Source: Oleimicrobium sp037445575
GTDB lineage: Bacteria > Zhuqueibacterota > Zhuqueibacteria > JANLFK01 > Oleimicrobiaceae
Direction: 5' to 3'
Assembly (NCBI GenBank): GCA_037445575.1
Contig: JBBIKH010000195.1
Coordinates: 1 to 6,793, forward strand
Length of the DNA stretch: 6,793 nucleotides
A program made the translations under genes and the position numbers. Every line of letters begins with the position of its first letter. The first letter of the stretch is position 1. The notes beneath the pieces are model-generated. The model saw only the letters and a program-made list of their open reading frames with translations, was not told the DNA's origin and did no database searches. Below are positions 1-5,752 of the stretch, piece by piece.

Positions 1-29
1 AGGGGAAGGGAGTCTTTCGGAGTGTAGGT

Positions 30-58
30 CTGGGAGGCGATGGAGACATCGCCCCCAG
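30..58 (+). promoter_or_regulatory. Flagellin mRNA leader hairpin with GNRA tetraloop
   Basis: Positions 36-42 (GGCGATG) pair perfectly with 47-53 (CATCGCC) around a GAGA tetraloop (43-46). The stem continues past one bulged A (35): 30-34 (CTGGG) pairs with 54-58 (CCCAG), giving 12 base pairs. It ends 25 nt before the flagellin Shine-Dalgarno sequence and contains an ATG (40-42) in frame with flagellin but buried in the stem. GGA triplets occur in the apex (ATGGA, 40-44), in the linker (AAGGA, 62-66) and over the ribosome-binding site (ACGGA, 82-86). This resembles CsrA-controlled flagellin leaders. The structure is seen in the sequence; the regulatory role is inferred. No promoter is recognisable in 1-93, so it probably lies upstream of the window. 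Confidence 0.55.
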
Positions 59-93
59 GGCAAGGAAGCAGTTTTTGCGACACGGAGGTTAGT

Positions 94-1320
94 ATGGCAG
101 AAGTAGAACTGACGCGGGTCAATACCAACATTGCCGCGTTGAACATGCTGAATGCTCTGACCACCATCAACCGGAATCTGAGCATTCACCAGCTGCGCCT
201 TGCCACCGGCAAGCGCATCAATCAGGCGGCCGACGATGCGGCCGGCATGACGATCGCCAGCAAGCTGCGGGTGCGCGCGGATGGCCTTGGCGTGGCCTTG
301 AACAACGTTGCCGATGCCAAGAACATGGTCGCCGTGGTGGAAGGCAATCTGACCAAGATTTTGGACATCTTGGGGCAGATGAAGGCCAAAGTCACCCAGG
401 CGGCCAACGACACCTTGGGCTCTGAGGAGCGCGAGGCCATCAATAACGAGCTGGCACAGCTGGCAGCGCAGATCGACTCCGAGGTGGACCAGGCGACCTG
501 GAACGGTGTGCCCCTGCTCAGCGGCGACAGCACCTCGTTTGTCTTCCAGGTAGGACCCGCAACCACCGACGAGCTCACCTTCGACATGAAGAGCTCCGAG
601 GTCGGCTACACCGGCGGCTACACCGCAGCGAGCCTCTCGGTGGACCAGGGGGGCGGCACGGTCACGATCGGCACGGCGTCGGCCTACTACGTGGCGCCCG
701 GTGCCTACACCCTCGCGGGTATCGCCGCCTCCGGCACGATTAACACCGGCTCCACCCAACTCCTGGAAGGGTACTACACGTTCGAGCTCAAGTCTGTCAC
801 CGGCGGCGTGGCCACATTCCGCATCCTGGATGCCGACGGGAGCCCGCTCTACATCTCCTCGACCTCCAACGGCACCGGCGGGCTGGCCACTTCGGCGCAG
901 GCGTCGGTGACTAGCGGTGCCATCGCCACCTTCGACACCGGGCGTGGTTTCAAGTTCAAGCTGAGCGGTCTGGCTACCGGTGACACCGGCTCATTCGTCT
1001 TCTTGTTCGACAAGGCCGGCAACAACGTGGATGACCACGACAGCGCCGTGGCCTACATGGGCCAGATCGACGCGGCCATCACCAACGTCAACAAAGCGCT
1101 CAGCTACATCGGCGCGCGCGTGAACCGCATGACGGTTCAGGAAGAGAACCTGATGGTCGCAAAGGTCAACACGGAGGCTGCCCACAACCGCATCATGCAC
1201 GCCGACCTGGCACTGGAGCAGCTTGAGGCTTCCAAACTGCTGATCCTGCAACAGACGGCGACCGCGATGCTGGCGCAAGCGAACGTGGGGCCGCAGGCGG
1301 TATTGGCGCTGTTCAGGTAG
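94..1320 (+). CDS. fliC: Flagellin, filament structural protein
   Basis: This is flagellin, the subunit exported through the flagellar type III apparatus to build the extracellular filament. The 408-aa protein has conserved ends and a variable middle. The N-terminal D0/D1 region (about 1-145) contains VNTNIAALN near residue 9, the ATGKRINQAADDAAGM block at 37-52 and NGVPLLSG at 137-144. The C-terminal D1/D0 region (about 318-408) contains AHNRIMHADLALE and ILQQTATAMLAQAN, with the usual helical heptads. Residues 146-317 are a Gly/Thr/Ser-rich, beta-type surface domain. ATG 94 is chosen because GGAGG (84-88) lies 5 nt upstream and the N-terminus then aligns with the family. The in-frame ATG at 40 would add 18 residues, including a cysteine, inside a hairpin. 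The mature protein has no cysteine, as is usual for filament proteins. fliS and fliD follow. The symbol could equally be hag or flaA. Confidence 0.96.
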   Translation: MAEVELTRVNTNIAALNMLNALTTINRNLSIHQLRLATGKRINQAADDAAGMTIASKLRVRADGLGVALNNVADAKNMVAVVEGNLTKILDILGQMKAKVTQAANDTLGSEEREAINNELAQLAAQIDSEVDQATWNGVPLLSGDSTSFVFQVGPATTDELTFDMKSSEVGYTGGYTAASLSVDQGGGTVTIGTASAYYVAPGAYTLAGIAASGTINTGSTQLLEGYYTFELKSVTGGVATFRILDADGSPLYISSTSNGTGGLATSAQASVTSGAIATFDTGRGFKFKLSGLATGDTGSFVFLFDKAGNNVDDHDSAVAYMGQIDAAITNVNKALSYIGARVNRMTVQEENLMVAKVNTEAAHNRIMHADLALEQLEASKLLILQQTATAMLAQANVGPQAVLALFR

Positions 1321-1334
1321 CACAAAAGCAGGTG

Positions 1335-1366
1335 GTAGTGGGGTGGCCTAAGCGTCACCCCACTAC
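1335..1366 (+). repeat. Perfect inverted repeat after flagellin, hairpin-forming
   Basis: Positions 1335-1345 (GTAGTGGGGTG) are the exact reverse complement of 1356-1366 (CACCCCACTAC), with a 10-nt loop. The hairpin starts 14 nt after the flagellin stop codon. No run of T follows the right arm, so it does not look like a classical intrinsic terminator. It could be a partial terminator, a site where the transcript is processed, or a 3' stabiliser that keeps flagellin mRNA more abundant than the downstream fliS-fliD message. The repeat is certain; its function is inferred. Confidence 0.6.
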
Positions 1367-1425
1367 GCCTAGGGCGACTGGTACACGAACGTGACGTCAC
1401 ACCCACTAATAAAGCCGACCTCGTC

Positions 1426-1764
1426 ATGAACCGCATGCAAGATCCATCGCTCAAGTACAGGGAGCAAGAGATTCTCTCTGCGCCAGCGGAGAAGCTGGTG
1501 CTTCATCTCTACGACTTTATCCTGCGCTGCTGCGCCCGCAATGACGGCACGGGTGCAGCGCGAGCGTTGTCGGTACTCATCGACGGGCTTAACTTCAACT
1601 ACCCAGAGGTTGCGGAGGGCCTGTTTCGACTGTACGACTATTGTCTGCGCCAGGTAAAGTCCGGTCGCTTTGAGGAGACGCGCACGATTATCACTGAGTT
1701 GCGCGCGGCGTGGGAAAAGGCCACCGCCACACCGGTGTTGGCGCAAGAAGGAGTTGTGGCATGA
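1426..1764 (+). CDS. fliS: Flagellin export chaperone FliS
   Basis: FliS is a cytoplasmic chaperone that wraps the C-terminal D0 segment of flagellin, prevents its polymerisation inside the cell and helps deliver it to the export gate. The 112-aa product has the usual length and helical make-up. Recognisable are YREQEILSAPAEKLVLHLYD (11-30, the first helix with its SAPAEKLVLxLYD signature), a central amphipathic helix, and EVAEGLFRLYDYCLRQ (61-76), followed by LRAAWEKA. It contains three cysteines, in keeping with a protein that stays inside. No convincing Shine-Dalgarno sequence precedes ATG 1426 or the alternative ATG 1435, so the start is less certain than the identity. Its stop codon overlaps the fliD start in ATGA (1761-1764), suggesting translational coupling. 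Confidence 0.92.
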   Translation: MNRMQDPSLKYREQEILSAPAEKLVLHLYDFILRCCARNDGTGAARALSVLIDGLNFNYPEVAEGLFRLYDYCLRQVKSGRFEETRTIITELRAAWEKATATPVLAQEGVVA

Positions 1765-3524
1765 TCTCGCTTGATGCCCTGTTCAACCAGACTTCGGCCA
1801 TCGACACCCTTGTGCAGAAGTACATGGAGCTCGAGCGGCGGCCTGTAACCGACTTGGAGAACCGCAAGTCGACCCTGAATGTAAGGGTGGCCATGTACCA
1901 AGATCTCAAGAACTACCTCACCTCCCTCAAAGCATTGGTCGATGATCTGGCGAGCAGCAGTAGCGAGTCCATTTTCAACCTGGTGAGGGTGGTAAGCAGT
2001 AACGTTGACGCGGTGTCTGCCACCGCCAGTTCGGGGGCCGCCATCGGGACCTACCAGATACGCGTGCGCCAGCTTGCAACTGCCACCACTGTAAAGAGCA
2101 GTGCCCAACTGAACACCGCGCCTTCGGCGGTAAGCAGCGGCCAGGTGGTCGCAGGCTCCGGTACGATCAATACCTCCAAGAGCTGGAGCGAGGCCGGGTT
2201 CTCGACAACCCCCGACGGCACCGTTACCATCAACGGAAAAGTGTTTAGCCTGGCGGACTATGCCACAGTGTCGGACTTTATGGAAGCGGTCAACGCCGAC
2301 ACGGAGGCTGGTGCCACTATCTACTATGACGCCGAGCGAGACCGATTTGTCATCGAAAGCGACGCAGTGGGGACGGATTTAGTCTTGAGCGAATCGCCGG
2401 AGACCTACGGCTTCCTCGCAGCGGCGAAGATCGCCGCAGGCACATACTCAACCAACGCGAGTGGCGTCCGGCCTGATGTCTATCTCCACAAGGCGAATTT
2501 CGACACCCCTGTGGGAGCAGATGAGTCGGGCAGTTTCAAGATCAACGGTACGACGATTACCTGGGACGCGGATACGGACACCCTGAACAGCATCATTTCG
2601 CGCATCAACAGTTCCGCAGCCGGTGTCACTGCCTACTATGACGATACCATCGACAAGGTGGTCCTGACCGCCAGAGAAACAGGGAGTGACGAGATTGTGC
2701 TGGAGGACGTCACGGGCACGTTCCTGACGCAATCCCTGAAGTTTGAGGGGGCTACACAGACGATCGGCAGAAACGCTCTGTTCACTATTAACAGCAGCTC
2801 ATCCGATGACGAGATCAGCAAGACTTCGAACACCTTTACCGTCAACGGCATTACCTACACGCTCAAAGCTGTGACCGTTGCCAACGACGACTACGAGGAC
2901 CCTGGGACGACCGCGGTCACCATCACCGCCAGCAAAGACGCCAGCGCTCTTGAGGCTAAGATCCGTGCGTTTCTCAGCAGCCTCAACACGGTGACATCCT
3001 ACATCAAGGCCAAATCGGCAGTCGATACGACAACCTACACGCGTGGCGCGATGGCGGGTGAAACGGTCTTTACAAACTTGCGCCTGCAGCTGCTGGGGGC
3101 CATGACGGGGCGCGTCACCGGGCTGGGGAGCGGCAAGCCGACAACGCTGGCGGAAATAGGCATCACCTTCGACAGCTCACTCCAGGCTTCGCTGTCGGAT
3201 CCGTCCAAACTCCGGTCCTGGCTTGAGGCGGACGCATCGGCTGTGGAAAACCTGTTCAATTCCAGCGATGGCGTGGCCACGCGTCTGGCCTCATTGTTAG
3301 AGGCCTTTACCGGCACCGGAGGGATCGTCAGTGGCCGGCAAACGAACCTGCAGGAAGAAATCAGTCGCATCGGCAAGCGATTGGAGCGCCTAAACGAGCA
3401 ACTTGCGCAGCGTGAAGAATACTATCGCAAACAGCTGGCCTCCATGCAGGAGGCTTTGTACGCCCTGGTGCGACAACAGAACACGATTTCCGGTTTCCTT
3501 GGCCTCTTGTCGTCCAACAGTTGA
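1761..3524 (+). CDS. fliD: Flagellar filament cap protein FliD (HAP2)
   Basis: FliD forms the oligomeric cap at the filament tip, where incoming flagellin folds and inserts. The start ATG 1761 has AAGGAG (1748-1753) 7 nt upstream and overlaps the fliS stop; it gives 587 aa. The N-terminal domain (about 10-115) has the ID-LVQKYMELERRPVTDLENRKSTLN pattern and ends in SATASSGAAIGTYQIRVRQLA. The middle contains two related segments of the flagellin-hook IN type, at about 152-211 (VTINGKVFSL start) and 256-316 (FKINGTTITW start). A third INxxxSN-like stretch lies near 342-375. The C-terminal domain (about 390-587) includes LAEIGITFDSSL (463-474) and a terminal coiled coil (about 525-575). There are no cysteines, as expected for an exported axial protein. 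The family's usual GLASGLD opening is replaced by a divergent NQTSAIDTLV. Confidence 0.94.
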   Translation: MISLDALFNQTSAIDTLVQKYMELERRPVTDLENRKSTLNVRVAMYQDLKNYLTSLKALVDDLASSSSESIFNLVRVVSSNVDAVSATASSGAAIGTYQIRVRQLATATTVKSSAQLNTAPSAVSSGQVVAGSGTINTSKSWSEAGFSTTPDGTVTINGKVFSLADYATVSDFMEAVNADTEAGATIYYDAERDRFVIESDAVGTDLVLSESPETYGFLAAAKIAAGTYSTNASGVRPDVYLHKANFDTPVGADESGSFKINGTTITWDADTDTLNSIISRINSSAAGVTAYYDDTIDKVVLTARETGSDEIVLEDVTGTFLTQSLKFEGATQTIGRNALFTINSSSSDDEISKTSNTFTVNGITYTLKAVTVANDDYEDPGTTAVTITASKDASALEAKIRAFLSSLNTVTSYIKAKSAVDTTTYTRGAMAGETVFTNLRLQLLGAMTGRVTGLGSGKPTTLAEIGITFDSSLQASLSDPSKLRSWLEADASAVENLFNSSDGVATRLASLLEAFTGTGGIVSGRQTNLQEEISRIGKRLERLNEQLAQREEYYRKQLASMQEALYALVRQQNTISGFLGLLSSNS

Positions 3525-3571
3525 GGAAGCTGGGCAGATCGCACCTTCGTGACTGAGAGGGGAGGTGTCTT

Positions 3572-3940
3572 GTGGACGTCACCGATTCTGAGCCGATCAG
3601 CGCCAGCCTTCCGGTGGTCACGATGCCCATACGCGAGGAAGTGCCCCCAGGAATGACAGCGCGGCCAACCGCCGGCAGGGAGCGTGCGCCAACTGGGAGG
3701 GAACCCGAGCAGGTGCAGCCAGCGCTGGCCGAGCAAATAGCCGCGGCGCTGGACGAGTTTGCCAGCGCGGTGAACGTGCGCCTCACGTTTCTGGTGGATC
3801 AAGCCACAGGCAGGACTGTCATCAAGGTGATCGATCAGGAAACTAAGGAGATCATTCGCCAGATACCCCCAGAGGAAATGCTGCGTTTGCTGGCGCGCAT
3901 GAACCACCTGCTCGGCGTGCTCCTCAACCGCGAAGCATGA
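3572..3940 (+). CDS. flaG: FlaG-family flagellar protein
   Basis: FlaG proteins are small factors encoded beside fliD; in several species they affect filament length or cap and filament assembly, but the mechanism is poorly known. The 122-aa product has a disordered, Pro/Glu/Arg-rich N-terminal half (1-55). A helix (50-66) follows, then the diagnostic C-terminal core: LTFLVDQATGRTVIKVIDQE at 71-90, then IIRQIPPEEMLRLLARM at 94-110. The strong match to the family's conserved IPPE-M motif makes the call secure. The start is GTG 3572, with GGAGGT (3561-3566) 5 nt upstream. There is no cysteine. Its stop overlaps the next gene's ATG (ATGA, 3937-3940), implying coupled translation. Confidence 0.9.
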   Translation: MDVTDSEPISASLPVVTMPIREEVPPGMTARPTAGRERAPTGREPEQVQPALAEQIAAALDEFASAVNVRLTFLVDQATGRTVIKVIDQETKEIIRQIPPEEMLRLLARMNHLLGVLLNREA

Positions 3941-4383
3941 CAATGGTTCGGCTTGACCAAATCTGCTCCGGGTACCGGCCAGTGGACGTAGGACCGACTT
4001 TGGCAAGAGGCATAGAGGAACTACGCCGCATCGCCAGCTACGACGCGGAAATCGAGGCACGAGTCTGCGCAGGAGAGGGGGAAGGACTCAAGGCGCTTCT
4101 CCAGCGGCGGGGAGCTGCCCTTGCGCGCCTGGAAAAGATTGCAGAGGAGCTAAAGAGAGCGTTTCGTGCGCCTGAGAAATGCACCGGCCACGAGGCAGAC
4201 CTCCAAGGCACGCTGCGTACCCTGGCAGAGGGTTGCCTCGCCACTACCAAGGACCACATCAACCGACTTCAGGACCAGATTGCAGTTCTCCAAAGGGAGC
4301 TTGACAGTCTACAGGCAAGTCGAACCGCGCTGAGGCGGTACTTGCCGGCCCAGGAGGCACAGCGGACGGATTTTACTGGCTAA
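3937..4383 (+). CDS. FlgN/FliT-like flagellar export chaperone (probable)
   Basis: The 148-aa product is almost entirely helical and charged. It has predicted helices at about 20-45, 50-76, 87-105 and 105-137, the last being coiled-coil-like (HINRLQDQIAVLQRELDSL). I recognise no catalytic motif. Size, helical pattern and position between flaG and a flgM-like gene fit the FlgN/FliT class, which are cytoplasmic chaperones that deliver hook-filament junction proteins (FlgN) or the FliD cap (FliT) to the export apparatus. Four cysteines agree with a protein that stays in the cytoplasm. The start overlaps the flaG stop, so translation is probably coupled; a second ATG two codons later (3943) is also possible. 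The class call is inference from shape and context, because FlgN and FliT sequences are poorly conserved. Other small coiled-coil flagellar proteins cannot be excluded. Confidence 0.55.
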   Translation: MTMVRLDQICSGYRPVDVGPTLARGIEELRRIASYDAEIEARVCAGEGEGLKALLQRRGAALARLEKIAEELKRAFRAPEKCTGHEADLQGTLRTLAEGCLATTKDHINRLQDQIAVLQRELDSLQASRTALRRYLPAQEAQRTDFTG

Positions 4384-4400
4384 GGATAGAGGATTGACGC

Positions 4401-4790
4401 ATGACGGTGCGGGAAATCAGCAATACGCCGGAACCAGACCACCTGAACAAGAGCCGGGAAATTGAGCAGAAGCGGACGGCGCGCAACACCCCTGTCCCCG
4501 GCACGACCCAGGACCGGGAAGCGACCGATCGAGTGGAGATCTCCGGCCAGGCAAAGGCCATGTTGCAGAGCGAGCCGGAACGTGGCGTGGAAGAGCCGCA
4601 CCAGCGGCCGGAGGCACTCAACGACCTGCTGGTGCGTCGCCTTCTAGGGGATCTTGAGGGCGAGGAGGGGGTCAGGCAGGACAGGATCGAGGAGGTGCGG
4701 CAACGGCTGCGAGAGGCGCACTATGAAAACCCGCAGGTCCTGTGGGAGACGGCGCGCCGACTCATCGAGGAGATCCTGGGTCGCCGCTGA
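4401..4790 (+). CDS. flgM: FlgM-like anti-sigma-28 factor
   Basis: FlgM binds sigma-28 (FliA) and blocks late flagellar transcription until the hook-basal body is complete and FlgM is exported. The 129-aa product has an N-terminal, highly charged, probably disordered region containing DRVEISGQAKAM (43-54), the FlgM-type DxVEIS-xAK motif. After a longer than usual linker, the C-terminal VRQDRIEEVRQRLREAHYEN block (91-110) and the helix PQVLWETARRLIEEIL (111-126) match the family's VRxEKVxEIRxxIxxGxY...A..L sigma-binding end. Typical FlgM is nearer 90-100 aa, so the middle is extended. It has no cysteine, consistent with an exported protein. AGAGGA (4388-4393) lies 7 nt before ATG 4401. Position downstream of the filament genes fits negative feedback on sigma-28. 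Confidence 0.82.
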   Translation: MTVREISNTPEPDHLNKSREIEQKRTARNTPVPGTTQDREATDRVEISGQAKAMLQSEPERGVEEPHQRPEALNDLLVRRLLGDLEGEEGVRQDRIEEVRQRLREAHYENPQVLWETARRLIEEILGRR

Positions 4791-4891
4791 GGGAGCCGGT
4801 GGCCCGCCGTGGCAGCGAACGGCCTTCTGCTGGCGTAGTTGGACAGTTGGTACACACACGAAGCACAACGCGGTAAGCGGTGGAAGGGCAC

Positions 4892-5722
4892 ATGGACGAG
4901 GTGTTAGCGCTGCGCGATTATCTCTATGAGCGGACGGGCATCTATCTGCCTGACGGCCGCCGGTACCTGTTTGAAGGGCAGTTTGCGGCGCGCATGGAAG
5001 CAGTGGGGCTTTCTCACATGGCGCAGTACCTGGCCTACCTGCGCAAGCAAGAACAGAGTAATGGGGAACTGACCCAGCTTCTCAATGGCCTCGATGTGGG
5101 AGGAATGAGCTTCTTCGATGACCCTGTCAGGTTTCGGGCCTTGGGCGAAGTGTTTGTTCCTGAGCTCGTCAGACTGCGCAGCACAGACCGCAAGGAATTG
5201 CACATCTGGTGTGTGGGGTGCGGCACCGGCGAGCAAGCGTATGCCGCCGCCATGGTACTCTGCCAGTTGCAGGGTACCCTGCTGAAAGGGTGGGCCTGCC
5301 AAGTGTGGGGGACAGATAGAAGCAACTCTGCGCTCCGTACGGCCCTCGAGGGCATCTACCGGGAGTTCGCAGTGCGAGGGCTACCCAAGTCTCTGGCGGA
5401 TGAATATGTAACCAGCACAAGCGGACAGGTGCGCGTGCGTGACGAGCTGAAAGGCATGGTGCGGTTTGAGCAATTTGACCTGGCTCAGTTGCCTGCGGCA
5501 GGGCTCAAGGAGCAGGTCGACATCGTATTTTGCTGCAATGAACTTGCCCATTTGGGGCGGCAACAGCGCGCAGAGATAGTAGGACATCTCTACCAAGCTT
5601 TGCGCAGGGGCGGCTATCTGGTCTTGGGCAACCTGGAATCGTTGCGCGACCTGCGTAATGGTTTCCGCCTGGTGCACTTCCGTGGAGGGTTTGCTTATCG
5701 CAAATTTCCCAGCAGCGCATGA
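4892..5722 (+). CDS. Divergent CheR-type SAM-dependent methyltransferase
   Basis: Canonical CheR methylates glutamates on chemoreceptors using S-adenosylmethionine. The 276-aa product has a CheR N-terminal helical domain (LRDYLYERTGIYLPDGRRYLFEG, then FAARMEAVGL) and a methyltransferase domain with the glycine-rich SAM loop WCVGCGTGEQAY (106-117) and the acidic GTD (140-142). Later come FCCNELAHL (213-221) and GYLVLGNLESL (241-251). These align with CheR WSAGCSTGEEPY, SDI, FCRNVLIYF and GHSESL. Several signatures are altered: the family's TTNETYFFRD appears as VGGMSFFDD (69-77), losing the FFR arginine; CRN becomes CCN; GEEPY becomes GEQAY. It may have weak or changed activity. ATG 4892 is preferred (GGAAGGG just upstream); GTG 4880 would add 4 residues. 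The fold is confident; receptor-methylating function is doubtful, so no symbol is given. Confidence 0.85.
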   Translation: MDEVLALRDYLYERTGIYLPDGRRYLFEGQFAARMEAVGLSHMAQYLAYLRKQEQSNGELTQLLNGLDVGGMSFFDDPVRFRALGEVFVPELVRLRSTDRKELHIWCVGCGTGEQAYAAAMVLCQLQGTLLKGWACQVWGTDRSNSALRTALEGIYREFAVRGLPKSLADEYVTSTSGQVRVRDELKGMVRFEQFDLAQLPAAGLKEQVDIVFCCNELAHLGRQQRAEIVGHLYQALRRGGYLVLGNLESLRDLRNGFRLVHFRGGFAYRKFPSSA

Positions 5723-5752
5723 TGAGGGTGTGGAATGAGGGTGTGGAATGAG
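5722..5752 (+). repeat. 13-bp tandem repeat carrying start codons and Shine-Dalgarno
   Basis: The unit ATGAGGGTGTGGA occurs at 5722-5734 and again at 5735-5747, followed by the partial copy ATGAG at 5748-5752, whose ATG is the HDOD start. Each unit carries an ATG and a GAGGG Shine-Dalgarno-like element, so the GAGGG at 5737-5741 sits 6 nt before the HDOD start. ATG 5722 overlaps the cheR-like stop (TGATG) and opens a 9-codon frame whose TGA (5749-5751) overlaps the HDOD start (ATGA). ATG 5735 opens another 9-codon frame ending at TAG 5762-5764. Neither is in frame with the HDOD gene. The repeat is certain; a role in translational coupling is inferred. Confidence 0.75.

Noticed and set aside
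58..80. Possible sigma-54 promoter upstream of flagellin (GG at 64-65, GC at 77-78 in TTTTTGCGA)
   Set aside because: The GG to GC spacing is 11 nt instead of the strict 10, and the -24 element does not otherwise match.
222..587. Minus-strand open frame antisense to the flagellin N-terminal region
   Set aside because: Low-complexity Ser/Ala-rich translation typical of an antisense shadow, no recognisable motif, and it lies wholly over a strongly conserved flagellin region.
603..624. Direct repeat GGCTACACCG in the flagellin variable region
   Set aside because: It encodes a short GYTGGYT motif within coding sequence; ordinary codon repetition, with no sign of a variable tandem array.
701..910. 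Plus-strand Pro/Arg/Ser-rich frame inside flagellin
   Set aside because: Off-frame translation of GC-rich coding DNA; no ribosome-binding site or family resemblance.
3575..3582. GACGTCAC at the start of flaG, matching part of the palindrome at 1391-1400
   Set aside because: It falls within flaG codons 2-4, and two partial copies of an 8-mer are not enough to claim a shared operator.
4806..4823. Hairpin GCCGT/ACGGC between flgM-like and cheR-like as a terminator
   Set aside because: Only 5 bp with an 8-nt loop and no T-tract; likely chance in GC-rich DNA.
4654..4929. Arg-rich plus-strand frame spanning the end of flgM-like and the start of cheR-like
   Set aside because: Off-frame shadow of flgM-like; its composition is typical of frame-shifted GC-rich DNA.
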